From assembly GCA_963775185.1 (NCBI GenBank), contig CAVZIE010000031.1, positions 372,001 to 436,000 of the forward strand: a stretch of 64,000 nucleotides of DNA, written 5' to 3'. This document shows, piece after piece, positions 55,947 through 63,663 of this stretch. This DNA comes from JAPSGB01 sp963775185. GTDB lineage: Bacteria; Myxococcota_A; Polyangia; Polyangiales; Polyangiaceae. A program made the position numbers and the translations under genes. Within the stretch, counting starts at the first letter, position 1, and each line of letters begins with the position of its first letter. The notes under the pieces are model-generated. The model had not been told where the DNA came from and made no database searches. It worked only from the letters and a program-made list of their open reading frames with translations.

Positions 55947-56983
55947 TCAGTGCATGCCGCGGGTGAACGACGGATGCGTGAGCATGGCCCGGAAGAAGCT
56001 GTGCGGTACGCCCCGCTCCATCTCGAGCCGGCCGACGTCGAACGGGTCGAAGCGCCCGTCGAAGAACGGGACGCCGCTGCCGTTGGCGAGGCCGAGGTCG
56101 TAGCCCGCCGACGCGACCGCCTGGCGGATCAGCGGGGAGTTCGCGATCGACTTGCCGACAGGATAGGACACGCAGCTCGGAGGTGCGCCCAGCTGCTCGC
56201 GGAGATCCGCGCGCGAACCGGACAGCTCCGGCTCGAGCTCCGAGGGGCGAAGCGTCTGCAGCACGCGATGCGTGCGCGTGTGCGAGTGGATCTCCATGCC
56301 CGCGTCGGCGAGCGCGCGGACGTCGTCCCAGGTCATGACCAGATCGGCGGCGAGTTGCCGTTCCCGAGCGGCGTCCCAGGGCACGCAGGCGGCGTCGGAC
56401 AGGTGCGACAGGAAGCGCTCCAGGTCGAGGCTGTCGTACGTCTTGACGATGCGCAACAGGCGGCGCAGCGCCTTGTCGCGTTGGGCGAGATCGAGCGCGA
56501 TCCGCGTCGGATAGTCGATCTCGATCCGCTCCAGTTCGGAGCTTCTCACGGTGAAGCTGATCCGGTCCCACCAGAACACCTTGCGGTTCGTCATGTACTG
56601 GGTGGCGATGAAGAATGAAGCCTTCACGCCGCGCGAGAGCAGGATCGGCAGCGCGACGTCCCGGCACTCCCGGTAGCCGTCGTCGAACGTCACGATCACC
56701 GGGCGCTCCGGCAGCGGCCGGTTTCGCTTCCGGAACTCGACGAGCTCGCCGAGGCCGATCGGTGTCAGGTAGCGCTTCACCGTCTCCATCTGGCGCTCGA
56801 ACTCCGCAGGCGTGGCGTCGATCACGCCCTGGTCGAACGGCTGGGCAGTCCGCGTCGGGGTGGATACGGTGGTAGGTGAGCACCCGGACCCAGCGCGGGC
56901 CCGCACCACGCCGGGGCGCGTAGCGCCGCTTCGATCGCGCCGGAAGCGTCGAGCGCGCGCGCCAAGCGGTACCGCATCAGCAT
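55947..56983 (-). CDS. Polysaccharide deacetylase, two frame breaks near the start
   Basis: About 344 residues once joined. ATG 56983 is supported by a -24/-12 element at the same 14-nt distance as in other genes here. N-terminal MLMRYRLARALDASG and RAPAWCGP lead, across +1 breaks near 56900 and 56843 (both in CCC), to RWVRVLTYHRIHPDAD and PFDQGVIDATPAEFERQMET. The NodB domain follows: PVIVTFDDGYRECRDVALPI, SFFIATQYMTNRKVFWWDRI, MEIHSHTRTHRVL (metal His) and SCVSYPVGK. It should deacetylate the exopolysaccharide or its precursor. Confidence 0.85.
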
Positions 56984-56995
56984 GACGCTGATTAC

Positions 56996-57011
56996 AGCAA
57001 GAGGCGTGCCT
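56996..57011 (-). promoter_or_regulatory. Sigma-54 promoter of the 57-kb deacetylase
   Basis: AGGCACG-CCTC-TTGCT on the minus strand, one mismatch from consensus. The -12 C (56997) is 14 nt before the ATG at 56983. Confidence 0.8.
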
Positions 57012-57065
57012 GCGAACGCCCTGCGAAGATCCGCGGCAACAAGCCGCCGCCGCTGCGCCTGCCCG

Positions 57066-57078
57066 CGCAAGCCTTGCG
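57066..57078. promoter_or_regulatory. Palindromic UAS shared by two divergent sigma-54 promoters
   Basis: CGCAA-GCC-TTGCG, a perfect inverted repeat. Its centre (57072) lies 62-63 bp from the -24 GG of the deacetylase promoter and 63-64 bp from that of the STAS promoter, i.e. almost exactly midway. The position and symmetry fit a binding site of an NtrC-type activator dimer. Confidence 0.65.
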
Positions 57079-57133
57079 GTACGCGACGCCGCTTTGGAGC
57101 CGGATCCAGCCGATCAACCGTGCTCGCAAGCGT

Positions 57134-57149
57134 GGGCTCGACGTTTGCA
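57134..57149 (+). promoter_or_regulatory. Sigma-54-like promoter of the STAS gene
   Basis: GGGCTCG-ACGT-TTGCA, two mismatches in the -24 half, perfect -12 half. The predicted start leaves about a 32-nt leader with GGAG before GTG 57192, the same geometry as glmS (44 nt from the -12 C to the start codon). Confidence 0.6.
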
Positions 57150-57191
57150 TGGGTTGTTCGGCAGCGCGAAACGGCAGCGGAGAAACAGATC

Positions 57192-57494
57192 GTGAATCAC
57201 TCGAGGAACGACGTCGGCGACACGACAACCTTGCGCATCGCGGGCGAGCTCGACGCACTGACGGCGCCCGAGCTGCGGCCCATCCTGGACTCTCTCGTCG
57301 CTGAAGGGCGGCGCGAGGTGACCGTCGATCTGTCCGACTTGCGACTGATCGACAGCTCGGGTGTCGGCGCGCTCGTCTCGCTGTTCAAGCGTGTTCGCGC
57401 GAATGGCGGCGCGGTGCGCTTCACCGGCGTCACCGAGCAGCCGCGGGTGATCTTCAAGCTGTTGCGATTGGACGTGGTCTTTGGTCTGACCTGA
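57192..57494 (+). CDS. STAS-domain anti-sigma factor antagonist
   Basis: 100 residues from GTG 57192. TLRIAGELDALTAPELRPIL, VTVDLSDLRLIDSSGVGALV and the end VIFKLLRLDVVFGL are those of SpoIIAA/RsbV-type antagonists, with the phosphorylatable Ser in IDSSG. It would be phosphorylated by an RsbW-like kinase (32,796) and dephosphorylated by SpoIIE (44,552). It sits just before the NtrC-type regulator gene and may be co-transcribed with it. Confidence 0.9.
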   Translation: MNHSRNDVGDTTTLRIAGELDALTAPELRPILDSLVAEGRREVTVDLSDLRLIDSSGVGALVSLFKRVRANGGAVRFTGVTEQPRVIFKLLRLDVVFGLT

Positions 57495-57502
57495 GGAGAT
57501 TG

Positions 57503-57518
57503 CGGCACGCGTTTTGCG
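57503..57518 (+). promoter_or_regulatory. Sigma-54-like element or hairpin upstream of the NtrC-type gene
   Basis: CGGCACG-CGTT-TTGCG has correct GG/GC spacing and good -12 half. The same bases form a perfect 7-bp hairpin (57504-57510 with 57516-57522), which could instead terminate the STAS transcript. The two readings cannot be separated from sequence alone. Confidence 0.4.
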
Positions 57519-57534
57519 TGCCATCGAGGACACG

Positions 57535-57627
57535 ATGTTCGCCCAGCTACAGACAACGACGTCGACCCTGGCTCCCGAGGCGCGGCGCAATCACAGCGCG
57601 ACCACGCAGAAGGTGCCGCGGTCATGA
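57535..57627 (+). CDS. 30-residue leader frame overlapping the NtrC-type gene
   Basis: ATG 57535 with GAGGA 5 nt upstream opens a 30-codon frame (MFAQLQTTTSTLAPEARRNH ...) that stops at TGA 57625-57627, overlapping the ATG of the regulator (ATGA). This arrangement would couple translation of the regulator to the small frame. No similarity to known peptides is evident. Confidence 0.4.
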   Translation: MFAQLQTTTSTLAPEARRNHSATTQKVPRS

Positions 57628-59060
57628 TCGCCCTCGACGACGGCGTTGCGAGCGCTCGTCGCATCCTACTCGTAGGGGCCGACAACGATGCGCTCGACGC
57701 CATCGAGCAGCGCCTGGTGCGGGCCGGTCACGAGCTGGAGCGCGTCGCGCCCTGGATCCCGTCGATCGACCTGCACGCCCTTGGCGCTCCGGATCTGGTC
57801 GTCGCCGAGATCGACGGCTCGTCAGCGACCGCGGACTGGGAGATTCTCGATCGGATCCGCAGCGCCGATCCCGACGTCCCGGTCGTCGTTCTGGGTGACG
57901 CCGACGATCGCGACACGGCGATCGCAGCGATCCGTCACGGCGCGCAGGACTACCTGCTCAAGCCGGCCGATTTCGACGAGCTCGAGAGCGCGATCCATCG
58001 ACTGACGATCGCGGCCGGCTTCGACGGTAGCGAGCAACAGCGCTCGATGCTGTCGGTCGAGGAGCTTCCCGTGTCGGCTCGTCCCTTCGGTGGTCTCGTG
58101 GGAACCAGCCCGGCGATGCAGCGCGTGGCGCGGATGGCGCGTCGTGTGGCCCGCGCCCGCGCCGCCCTGCTCATCACCGGCGAGACCGGGACCGGCAAAG
58201 GCCATCTCGCGCGTGCCATCCACGAGGCGAGCGATCGGCGCGACGGACCGTTCGTCGCGGTGCAGGCGACCGGGCTGGTCGAGTCGCTACTCGAGAGCGA
58301 GCTTTTCGGGCACGAGCGCGGCGCGTTCACCGGCGCGGATCACCGCCGCATCGGCCGCTTCGAGCAAGCGGATCGCGGAACGCTGTTTCTCGACGAAGTC
58401 GGCGAGATGCCGTTCTCGGTCCAGGTGAAGCTGCTCAGGGTGTTGCAGGAGCACGCCTTCGAACGCGTGGGCGGCAACGACGCCGTCGGCGTCGACGTCC
58501 GGATCATCGCCGCGACGAGCCGCGACCTGCCCGTGGAGGTCGAGCAGGGTCGGTTCCGTGAGGACCTGTACTATCGGCTCAACGTGGTCCGCATCGAGAT
58601 GCCGCCGCTTCGCACGCGCGACAGTGACGTGCTGGTGCTGGCCTCCACGTTCCTCAGCCGGTTCGCCGCGGAAAACGCGAAGGACATTCGCGGGTTCACG
58701 CCGAGCGCCGAGGCTCGACTGCTCGGTCACGCGTGGCCCGGCAACGTGCGCGAGCTCGAGAACACCATCGAGCGCGCGGTCGTGCTGTGCGAGCAGACGC
58801 TGGTCGACGCTCGCCACCTCCACCTGGAGCCCAACGTCGCCGGCACGCGCCTGGCGAAGCTCGCCGACATCGAGCGCGAGGCGATCCTCGCCACCCTCCG
58901 CACGGTGAGCTCGACCGCGCGTGCGGCGGAGGTCCTGGGGATCAGCGTCCGCACGATCCAGTACCGCCTCAAGGAGTACGGGCTCATCGGCAAGACGCGG
59001 AAGTCGTGGCTGGGCGAAAGCGGCGGCGCCGCCCAGCCCCCCAGCAAGCACCAGCACTGA
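57624..59060 (+). CDS. NtrC-family sigma-54-dependent activator with degenerate receiver domain
   Basis: 478 residues. The receiver-like domain (about 10-130) keeps the Lys (LLKPAD), but the usual phospho-acceptor Asp position reads VVAEIDG, the acidic pair is LLVGADND and the switch Thr is Gly (VVLGDAD). The AAA+ domain (about 155-385) is intact: GETGTGKGHLARAI, ESELFGHERGAFTGAD (the GAFTGA sigma-54 contact), GTLFLDEVGEMP, and R-finger region FREDLYYRLNVV. A Fis-type HTH ends it (ARAAEVLGISVRTIQYRLKE). It is the likely activator of the -24/-12 promoters in this window, working without ordinary phosphorylation. Confidence 0.93.
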   Translation: MIALDDGVASARRILLVGADNDALDAIEQRLVRAGHELERVAPWIPSIDLHALGAPDLVVAEIDGSSATADWEILDRIRSADPDVPVVVLGDADDRDTAIAAIRHGAQDYLLKPADFDELESAIHRLTIAAGFDGSEQQRSMLSVEELPVSARPFGGLVGTSPAMQRVARMARRVARARAALLITGETGTGKGHLARAIHEASDRRDGPFVAVQATGLVESLLESELFGHERGAFTGADHRRIGRFEQADRGTLFLDEVGEMPFSVQVKLLRVLQEHAFERVGGNDAVGVDVRIIAATSRDLPVEVEQGRFREDLYYRLNVVRIEMPPLRTRDSDVLVLASTFLSRFAAENAKDIRGFTPSAEARLLGHAWPGNVRELENTIERAVVLCEQTLVDARHLHLEPNVAGTRLAKLADIEREAILATLRTVSSTARAAEVLGISVRTIQYRLKEYGLIGKTRKSWLGESGGAAQPPSKHQH

Positions 59061-59123
59061 CAAGCGGCGCCGGCGCGGTGGCGCGCCGGCCGGCCCGGCT
59101 TCTGCTACGTTCGGGGAGCCCGC

Positions 59124-60029
59124 GTGCAGCGCCTGCTTCCTCCCCCCGTCGAGACCGCCGGGCGCGCGCGCGAGCGCGGCGCCGTGGGCGGCTACGCGCG
59201 GGTCGCGCTCGCCGCCTCGCTGTGGGGAACGTGGAGTCTGTTCTTCCGCCCGGCCGAGCGCATCCAGCGCATCGCGCCGGCGCTGGAGGCTTTCATCGTG
59301 TTCGCGGTGATCCTGATCGCCGTCGCGCCCGGCGCGTGGCGCGATCGGCCGGCCCGCTACCGCGGTCCGCGAGCGTGGGGCGCGATCCTGGCGCTGGGTG
59401 TGGGCGACGCGTTCAACGCGCTCTTGTTCTTCTGGGCGATGCAGAAGGCGAGCCTGGCAGTGGCGGTGCTGTCGCACTATCTCGCCCCGGTGCTGATTGC
59501 GACGAGCGCGCCGTGGGTGCTCGGCGAACGCCTGCGTCGCGAGACGGCGCTGGCGCTGACGGTCGCCCTCGGCGGGCTCGTGCTCTTGCTCGAGCCCTGG
59601 CACGCCGCAAGCCGGGGAGCGCTCGTTGGCGCGCTGCTCGGTGGCGGCAGCGCGGTGTTCTACGCCGCCAACATCTTGATCACGAAGCGCATCCAGCACC
59701 TGTTCAGCCCGCGGGAGATCCTGGCGTGGCACATGCCCGTCTCGCTCACGGTGCTCGCCGTGTGCATGCCGGCCGGCGGTTTCTCGATCACGCTGGTGCC
59801 GCTCGCGCTGGTGGCGGCGGCGGCGTTGCTGATCGGTGCGGTGGCGGGCGTGCTGTTCCTGTCCGGGCTCGTGTGTGTCGACGCGAGCCGCGCCGCGGTG
59901 CTCACGCTGCTCGAGCCGACGGTCGCCGTGTTCATCGGCGCGCTGGTGTGGCGCGAGCCGCTGGCCCTGCCGCAGCTGCTCGGCGCGGCCCTGGTCATCG
60001 GCGGCACCGCCACGGTGATGAAGAGCTGA
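59124..60029 (+). CDS. EamA/DMT-family transporter
   Basis: 301 residues with about ten membrane helices in two EamA repeats (LAASLWGTWSLFFRPAERIQ, LSHYLAPVLIATSAPWVLGE; AAVLTLLEPTVAVFIGALVW, REPLALPQLLGAALVIGG). Drug/metabolite transporters export small metabolites. GTG 59124 start is preceded by GGGGAG. The stop overlaps the next ATG by one base (TGATG). The substrate is unknown. Confidence 0.88.
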   Translation: MQRLLPPPVETAGRARERGAVGGYARVALAASLWGTWSLFFRPAERIQRIAPALEAFIVFAVILIAVAPGAWRDRPARYRGPRAWGAILALGVGDAFNALLFFWAMQKASLAVAVLSHYLAPVLIATSAPWVLGERLRRETALALTVALGGLVLLLEPWHAASRGALVGALLGGGSAVFYAANILITKRIQHLFSPREILAWHMPVSLTVLAVCMPAGGFSITLVPLALVAAAALLIGAVAGVLFLSGLVCVDASRAAVLTLLEPTVAVFIGALVWREPLALPQLLGAALVIGGTATVMKS

Positions 60030-60952
60030 TGCCCGAGCTCCCCGACATCGTCGTGTACATCGAGCGACTCGACGCGCGGGTCCGTGGGCAGACCCTGGAC
60101 AAGCTCAGGCTCGCGAGCCCGTTTCTGGTGCGATCGTTCGACCCGCCGATCCGCCAGGCCGAAGGGCGCGTGGTTGCCGGGTTCCGGCGCCTGGGCAAGC
60201 GCATCGTGTTCGAGCTGGAGGGCGACCTGCTGCTGGTGCTGCACCTGATGATCGCCGGACGCCTGCGCTGGCGCGACCGCGGAGCGCCGGTCCCGAAGAA
60301 GCTTGGTCTCGCCGCCTTCGATTTCCCGAACGGCACGCTGCTGCTCACCGAGGCAAGCTCGCAGAAGCGCGCGAGCCTGCATCTCGTGCGCGGCGAAGCG
60401 GGTCTTGCCGCCCACGACCGTGGCGGCGCCGAACCGCTCGAGATCGATCTCGCGGGGTTTAGCGCGGCGCTGACCCGGGAAAACCACACGCTCAAGCGCG
60501 CGCTTACCGATCCGCGACTGCTGAGCGGCATCGGCAACGCGTACTCCGACGAGATCCTGCACCGCGCGCGGCTCAGCCCCGTCCTCCGCACCGCGCAGCT
60601 CGACGACGAGCGGATCGCAAGCCTGTTCGCCGCGACCCAGTCGACGCTCCGCGACTGGACCGCGCGACTGCGTGCCGAGGTCGGCGACGGTTTTCCGGAG
60701 AAGGTGACGGCGTTCCGCGACGGTATGGCCGTGCACGGCCGCTACAAGCTACCGTGTCCCGACTGCGGCACGGCCGTGCAGCGCATCCGCTACGCGAAGA
60801 ACGAAGTCGACTACTGCCCTCGCTGCCAGACCGGCGGCAAGCTGCTCGCCGATCGCGGCCTGTCGCGGCTGCTGAAGGGCGACTGGCCGAAGAGCATCGA
60901 GGAGCTCGAGGAGCGCGGAATCGCCCTCGCGACTTCCGGCACACGGCACTAG
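60029..60952 (+). CDS. mutM: Formamidopyrimidine-DNA glycosylase family protein
   Basis: 307 residues. It begins MPELPDI, providing the catalytic Pro2 and Glu3 after Met removal; LHLMIAGRLRW is the beta-hairpin Lys/His region, and LLSGIGNAYSDEILHRARLS the helix-two-turn-helix. The C-terminal zinc finger CPDC...CPRC is complete, followed by about 30 extra residues. It excises oxidised purines such as 8-oxoguanine and nicks the DNA. It is slightly longer than E. coli Fpg (269 aa) and belongs to the divergent Fpg subfamily, so the substrate range may differ. Confidence 0.92.
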   Translation: MPELPDIVVYIERLDARVRGQTLDKLRLASPFLVRSFDPPIRQAEGRVVAGFRRLGKRIVFELEGDLLLVLHLMIAGRLRWRDRGAPVPKKLGLAAFDFPNGTLLLTEASSQKRASLHLVRGEAGLAAHDRGGAEPLEIDLAGFSAALTRENHTLKRALTDPRLLSGIGNAYSDEILHRARLSPVLRTAQLDDERIASLFAATQSTLRDWTARLRAEVGDGFPEKVTAFRDGMAVHGRYKLPCPDCGTAVQRIRYAKNEVDYCPRCQTGGKLLADRGLSRLLKGDWPKSIEELEERGIALATSGTRH

Positions 60953-60966
60953 AATACCGCGCTCCG

Positions 60967-61446
60967 ATGGCCGCCGTGGAACAGATCCCTGAAGAGCTCG
61001 TCGACTTTGTCGAGAGCGGTGTTTCGATCCTGGTGGGTACGCGCGACGCTGAGCTGCGGAGCGACGCCACGCGCGCCGTCGGGGCGCGCGTCAGCACCGA
61101 TCGCGCCCAGGTGACGATCTTCCTGGCCCTTCAGGGCGCGAAGCGCGCCCTCGCGAACGTCGCGAACAACGGGCAGATCGCCGTCGGATTCTCGCGACCT
61201 TTCGACCACTACTCGATCCAGATCAAGGGCGGTGTCACGGAGCAACGGCCGGCGACGGACGCCGAGCGCGTCGTGCCGGAGCGATACCACGCAGCCTACG
61301 TGGACCAGCTGTACATGGTGGGCATGCCGCGCAGCATCACGAAGCGCTTCATCGTGTGGCCGAGCGTCGCGGTGACACTGGACGTTCACGAGATCTTCGT
61401 CCAGACGCCGGGGCCCGGCGCCGGCAAACGAATCGGAGCGTCATGA
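60967..61446 (+). CDS. Pyridoxamine-5'-phosphate-oxidase-like flavin-binding protein
   Basis: 159 residues of the split-barrel flavin-binding fold: VESGVSILVGTRDAELRSDA, TIFLALQGAKRALANVANNG, QIAVGFSRPFDHYSIQIKGG. Family members bind FMN, F420 or haem. It ends in an ATGA overlap with a second, larger protein carrying a similar N-terminal domain, so the two may act together. The cofactor cannot be told from sequence. Confidence 0.8.
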   Translation: MAAVEQIPEELVDFVESGVSILVGTRDAELRSDATRAVGARVSTDRAQVTIFLALQGAKRALANVANNGQIAVGFSRPFDHYSIQIKGGVTEQRPATDAERVVPERYHAAYVDQLYMVGMPRSITKRFIVWPSVAVTLDVHEIFVQTPGPGAGKRIGAS

Positions 61447-62834
61447 AGCTCGCCGACCTGCCCAGGCGTTGCTTCCTCGGGCTGACGCCTTCCGTGATCG
61501 CGACGTCAGACCTGCAAGGCGTCCCCAACGTCACGTACCTGAGCCAGGTCTACTACGTGGACGAGGAGCGAGTCGCGCTCTCGTGCCAGTTCTTCAACAA
61601 GACGAAGCAGAACGTGCTGGCGAACCCGTTCGCGTGCCTGCAGCTCATCGACCCGCAGACGCTCGACGGCTATCGCGTGGAGGCGCGCTACGATCACGCG
61701 CAGACCGACGGCCCGCTGTTCGATCGCATGTCCGTGCGCATCGACGCCATTGCGTCGCACACGGGCATGAAGGGGATCTTCAAGCTGCTGTCCGCCGACG
61801 TATACCAGGTGTTGTCGGTGGAAAAGGTCGCTGTGGTCGACGCGCCGTCGCCAGACCAGGAGCTCGACGATCCGCCGGTCATGGGCACGGAGCTTACCGG
61901 GCTGCAACTGGTGTCGCAGCGCGCGTGCCGGGCCAAGGATCTGGAAGGCTTGCTCGCGACGTTGCTCGAGACCCTGGAGCAGGCCTTCGGGTTCGCGCAC
62001 TCGATGGTATTCCTGTGCGACGAGAGCGGCTCGCGGCTGTACGTGATCGCGAGCCGCGGCTACGGCGAGGAGGGCGTCGGCGCCGAGGTTGGGCTGGGGG
62101 AGGGACTGATCGGAACGGTGGCGCGCGAACGCTGCGTGCTGCGGGTCGCCGGCGTCGGGACCGATCTGCGATACGGCCGGGCGATCCGCACCAGCGTCCA
62201 CCGCGCCGGTGGCGTCCGCTCGTTGACTCCCGAAATCCCGCTTCCGGGTCTGGTAGACGCGCAGAGTCAGCTCGCCCTGCCGCTGGTCGCCGGCGATCGA
62301 CTGGTCGGTGTCATCGCAGTCGAGAGTCCGGTGGCCGCAGCGTTCGAGGAGTGGCACGAGGCGTATCTCGAGATCATCGCGAGCCAGGTCGCCTTCGCTC
62401 TGGACTCCATGGCCCGGAGCAGTCGCGAGGCCGAGGCGGCGGAGGCCCCGGTCCCGGTGCCGGTGCCGGCCGCGCCGGTCGAGGCGCCCGACAGCCGAAC
62501 CGGAAGGACGCGGCGCTTCCGCTTCTACCGCAACGACGACTGCGTGTTCGCGGACGACGAGTACCTCGTGCGGAACCTGCCCGGACGGATCCTCTGGAAG
62601 CTGCTGACCGCCCACCACGCCACCGGGCGCACCGAGTTCTCGAACCGGGAGCTCCGGCTCGATCCGTCGCTGGGTCTGCCGCCGATCCGCGACAACCTGG
62701 AGAGTCGCCTGGTGCTGCTGCGGAAGCGCCTGGCGCAGAAGTGTCCGGACCTGGCGCTGGTGCCCACGGCGCGCGGGCAGTTCCGGCTCGACGTCCGCTG
62801 CGCCGTGGACCTCGAGGAGCTCGACTCGGCTTGA
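61443..62834 (+). CDS. Flavin-binding-fold / GAF / winged-helix protein
   Basis: 463 residues. The N-terminal split-barrel (about 1-135: PSVIATSDLQGVPNVTYLSQ, QFFNKTKQNVLANPFACLQL) is followed by a GAF domain (about 165-330: LLETLEQAFGFAHSMVFLCD, VGLGEGLIGTVARERCVLRV, LALPLVAGDRLVGVIAVESP), a Pro/Val/Ala linker and a C-terminal winged-helix-like region (about 375-455: RFRFYRNDDCVFADDEYLVR, NLPGRILWKLL, NRELRLDPSL). It may be a redox- or ligand-sensing regulator. It is translationally coupled to the preceding flavin-fold gene. Confidence 0.8.
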   Translation: MKLADLPRRCFLGLTPSVIATSDLQGVPNVTYLSQVYYVDEERVALSCQFFNKTKQNVLANPFACLQLIDPQTLDGYRVEARYDHAQTDGPLFDRMSVRIDAIASHTGMKGIFKLLSADVYQVLSVEKVAVVDAPSPDQELDDPPVMGTELTGLQLVSQRACRAKDLEGLLATLLETLEQAFGFAHSMVFLCDESGSRLYVIASRGYGEEGVGAEVGLGEGLIGTVARERCVLRVAGVGTDLRYGRAIRTSVHRAGGVRSLTPEIPLPGLVDAQSQLALPLVAGDRLVGVIAVESPVAAAFEEWHEAYLEIIASQVAFALDSMARSSREAEAAEAPVPVPVPAAPVEAPDSRTGRTRRFRFYRNDDCVFADDEYLVRNLPGRILWKLLTAHHATGRTEFSNRELRLDPSLGLPPIRDNLESRLVLLRKRLAQKCPDLALVPTARGQFRLDVRCAVDLEELDSA

Positions 62835-62937
62835 TCAGGCAAATTCAAGATCTGCACAAGGTTCTCCCAGGGCCGACTTAGCGACGCGGTTTTTCGCCGG
62901 GTGCCATCTTCGTCTCGCCTCCAACCAGGAGCTCGAG

Positions 62938-63663
62938 ATGACTGGAATTCACCCGTTCGAACCCGTTCCCGTGTCCGCGTCGCGGGCCCCACGCTTCGAC
63001 CTGTTCGGCCCTATCCACAAGGCGATCCGCTTCGTCATGTGCGACACGCTGTGCCGGGCCGGTCAGACCTGCTTCGACAGCGACGCGGAGGCCCGCGGCC
63101 TTCGCGTCGCGCTCGATGAGCTGTTGACGTACTGCGAGCTCCACGCCGATCTGGAGGACCGCTTCCTCTGCCCGGCCCTGGCCGGACGGGTCAACGGCGC
63201 CATCGACGTCTTCGACAAGGGCCACGCGCGGCTCGCGCGCCTGGTCGCGGAGCTTCGCACGCTGGGCGACGCCCTGGTCCACGAGCGGGCCGACGGCAGG
63301 GCCCGCGTCGGCCGCATCCTGTACGACCATCTCGGGGCGCTGGTCGCCGAGAACCTGGCGCACATGGCCGAGGAGGAACAGGTCGTGGCCCCGCTCATGC
63401 TCCGTCTCTACACCGACGCCGAGCTCCACGCGCTGCACGACGACATGCTCGCCGCGATCGGTGCGGACGAGCGCCGCCGCTCGGTGATCTGGATGCTCCG
63501 ATCGTCGAGTCCCCCGGAGCGCGAAGACCTGGTGTCCGTGCTGCTCGCGCAAGCGCCGGGCGAGGCGGTGACGGGGCTGTTGCAGGTGGCGTTGCCGGCG
63601 CTGCCGGCAGCCGAGCACGCCGCACTGGTCGCGCGCTGCGCCGCGTCACGAGGTCAGTCATGA
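62938..63663 (+). CDS. Hemerythrin-like protein
   Basis: 241 residues from ATG 62938 (AGGAG upstream). The HHE-type iron-binding pattern is visible: GPIHKAIR, CELHADLEDRFLCPAL, FDKGHARL, HLGALVAENLAHMAEEEQ. Such four-helix bundles bind di-iron and sense or carry O2/NO. The C-terminal 80 residues are an additional helical part. Its stop overlaps the ATG of a cytochrome c gene, which suggests a shared role in oxygen or redox metabolism. Confidence 0.85.
   Translation: MTGIHPFEPVPVSASRAPRFDLFGPIHKAIRFVMCDTLCRAGQTCFDSDAEARGLRVALDELLTYCELHADLEDRFLCPALAGRVNGAIDVFDKGHARLARLVAELRTLGDALVHERADGRARVGRILYDHLGALVAENLAHMAEEEQVVAPLMLRLYTDAELHALHDDMLAAIGADERRRSVIWMLRSSSPPEREDLVSVLLAQAPGEAVTGLLQVALPALPAAEHAALVARCAASRGQS

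Noticed and set aside
59092..59106. CGGCCCG-GCTT-CTGCT before the EamA transporter
   Set aside because: The predicted start would fall inside the GGGGAG ribosome binding site, and the context (very GC-rich) makes a chance match likely.
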